Assembly (NCBI GenBank): GCA_032127075.1
Contig: JAQAZZ010000100.1
Span: 1 to 9,538 of the forward strand
DNA from: GCA-2699445 sp032127075
Lineage (GTDB): Bacteria; Actinomycetota; Actinomycetes; S36-B12; GCA-2699445
Direction: 5' to 3'
Length of the DNA stretch: 9,538 nt
The notes below the pieces were generated by a model. The model had not been told where the DNA came from and made no database searches. It saw only the letters and a program-made list of their open reading frames with translations. The first letter of the stretch is position 1. Each line of letters begins with the position of its first letter. Position numbers and translations under genes: made by a program. Below are positions 8,580-9,538 of this stretch, in pieces.

Positions 8580-9350
8580 CTAGCGCAGGGGGCTGCGCGG
8601 ACGGTGTGAGCCAGAGGGAGCGGAGCGGTTCAGTTCGGCGCGGACGAGCCAGTAGTGGGCGTCGCTGAACGCCTCCAGCATCTCTGCCACCGATGTGGTG
8701 CGGTCGCCTGCCTGCAGGTGCACAACGGACTGGTCGATGAGACTGGCATCCCGCGATGCCGCGTTCTTCACCTGGCGCAGGTGCCTCTCGTTGACCCCGT
8801 GGGTGCGCAGCACCGCGTAGGCGCGGCATACGAGCACCTGAGAGCCGCTGTAGCGGCCGGCGGCATCCGCCTCGAGGACTCCGATGGATTCCATCGCCTT
8901 GACTGTGTCCAGCGGCAAGCCCGCTTCTTCGGCGAGTTCTCGGAGGGTGAACGACTGCTGTGGATCGATATCCGGGCTGCGGCCGGGGGCGGCTGGAGCC
9001 GGTTCCGGCGAAACGACCTCAATCTCATGTTGACGTTGAGGGTGAGGGTCTTCCTCCGGCTCGCTTTCCGGGAACAGCGTGGCCTCCAGCTCACCGGCCT
9101 CCAGCCGTTCCTTGATCACGCGCAACGGCAGATAGTGGTCCCGTTGCGCCAGCAGCACCAGCCGCAGCCGCTCAACATCCTCTGGGGTGAAGCGCCGATA
9201 GCCCGAGGGGGCGCGTTGCGGCGTCACGAGCCCCTCCCCCTCGAGGAACCGGATCTTGGATATCGAGGTTTCGGGGAAGTCCGAACGCAGCACGGTCAGG
9301 ACTTCGCCGATGGTCATTGAACGGTCCGATTCGGCGGGAAGGGCGCTCAC
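8580..9350 (-). CDS. ftsR: Two-domain MerR-type regulator, FtsR-like
   Basis: This 256-residue transcription regulator matches Rv1828/FtsR, which in Corynebacterium is reported to activate ftsZ and so link to cell division. The N-terminal MerR winged-helix domain covers about 12-90: TIGEVLTVLRSDFPETSISK (13-32), then RFLEGEGLVTPQRAPSGYRR (34-53) with the wing, and DVERLRLVLLAQRDHYLPL (58-76). A proline- and glutamate-rich linker (92-131) leads to a second helix-turn-helix-like region, FTLRELAEEAGLPLDTVKAM (134-153), and a C-terminal helical part (165-245). The second domain is a feature of this branch. The GTG start at 9350 overlaps the garA stop as GTGA, with GAGGCG eight bases upstream, so the two genes are probably translated together. 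The symbol rests on family and gene order; the regulated promoters are not shown here. Confidence 0.9.
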   Translation of the reverse strand: MSALPAESDRSMTIGEVLTVLRSDFPETSISKIRFLEGEGLVTPQRAPSGYRRFTPEDVERLRLVLLAQRDHYLPLRVIKERLEAGELEATLFPESEPEEDPHPQRQHEIEVVSPEPAPAAPGRSPDIDPQQSFTLRELAEEAGLPLDTVKAMESIGVLEADAAGRYSGSQVLVCRAYAVLRTHGVNERHLRQVKNAASRDASLIDQSVVHLQAGDRTTSVAEMLEAFSDAHYWLVRAELNRSAPSGSHRPRSPLR

Positions 9351-9538
9351 TGTGCCGGCGCCTCGAAGAACAGGAACCGATATTTGCCGATCTGAACCTC
9401 GTCACCTGCGACCAGTCGGTGCCGGTCGATCCGGCTGCGGTTGACATAGGTGCCGTTGAGGCTGCCGACATCGGCGAGGTCCCAACCCGAATCCATCCGA
9501 GTGAACTCCGCATGGCTGCGGCTGACCGTCACATCATC
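9347..9538 (-). CDS. garA: FHA-domain protein GarA, N-terminal part outside the window
   Basis: The last 63 residues of a forkhead-associated (FHA) domain protein are visible; the frame is open to the window edge. The phosphothreonine-binding features are TVSRSHAEF (residues 4-12 of the visible part; S6 and H9) and VGSLNGTYVN (24-33; N28), followed by the closing strands GDEVQIGKYRFLFFEA. The C-terminus, only a few residues beyond the FHA fold, is that of GarA/OdhI rather than a larger FHA protein. In mycobacteria GarA binds and inhibits 2-oxoglutarate-using enzymes and acts on glutamate synthesis, and is switched off when PknB or PknG phosphorylates an N-terminal threonine. That threonine motif would lie outside this window. 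In M. tuberculosis gcvH lies just upstream of garA, so gcvH may be the next gene past the edge; this is inference. Confidence 0.92.
   Translation of the reverse strand, partial: DDVTVSRSHAEFTRMDSGWDLADVGSLNGTYVNRSRIDRHRLVAGDEVQIGKYRFLFFEAPAQ

Overview
The window joins two pieces of very different DNA. Bases 1 to about 770 are AT-rich (roughly a third G+C by eye) and look like a low-GC bacterium, perhaps a Firmicute. From about 800 to the end the DNA is G+C-rich (about 60-77% in the lines I counted), with frequent GTG starts, GTGA stop/start overlaps and a gene order typical of Actinobacteria. No transposase, integrase, tRNA or attachment site marks the joint. A G+C-rich gene ends just inside it, and an AT-rich reading frame running the other way appears to be cut at it. 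A chimeric contig is the simplest explanation; a true insertion is possible but unsupported.

AT-rich end (1-~780): the C-terminal two thirds or more of a HAD-superfamily phosphatase on the + strand, a palindromic hairpin over its stop codon, and a probable 3' remnant of a convergent minus-strand gene.

Left part of the G+C-rich block (802-2768): a DUF2236/MpaB-type oxygenase-like gene and a hotdog-fold thioesterase-like gene lie head to tail on the minus strand. They diverge from a small + strand phosphatase resembling the phosphatase half of polynucleotide kinase/phosphatase. The 31-base gap between the divergent genes holds a -10 box for each side placed for leaderless transcripts.

Right part (2807-9538): one long minus-strand run. 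In transcription order it is garA (FHA protein, cut by the window edge), a two-domain MerR regulator of the FtsR type, a bifunctional-nuclease (DUF151) protein, a second MerR regulator, gcvP (glycine decarboxylase P-protein) and a CPA1 Na+/H+ antiporter. From memory of M. tuberculosis, the first five match the order Rv1827, Rv1828, Rv1829, Rv1830 and Rv1832 (gcvB). The run links glycine cleavage with a phosphorylation-controlled switch of central metabolism (GarA) and two regulators. The antiporter is the unusual member: its GTG start overlaps the gcvP stop by four bases. I found no CRISPR array, RNA gene, mobile element or clearly new defence or biosynthetic system.
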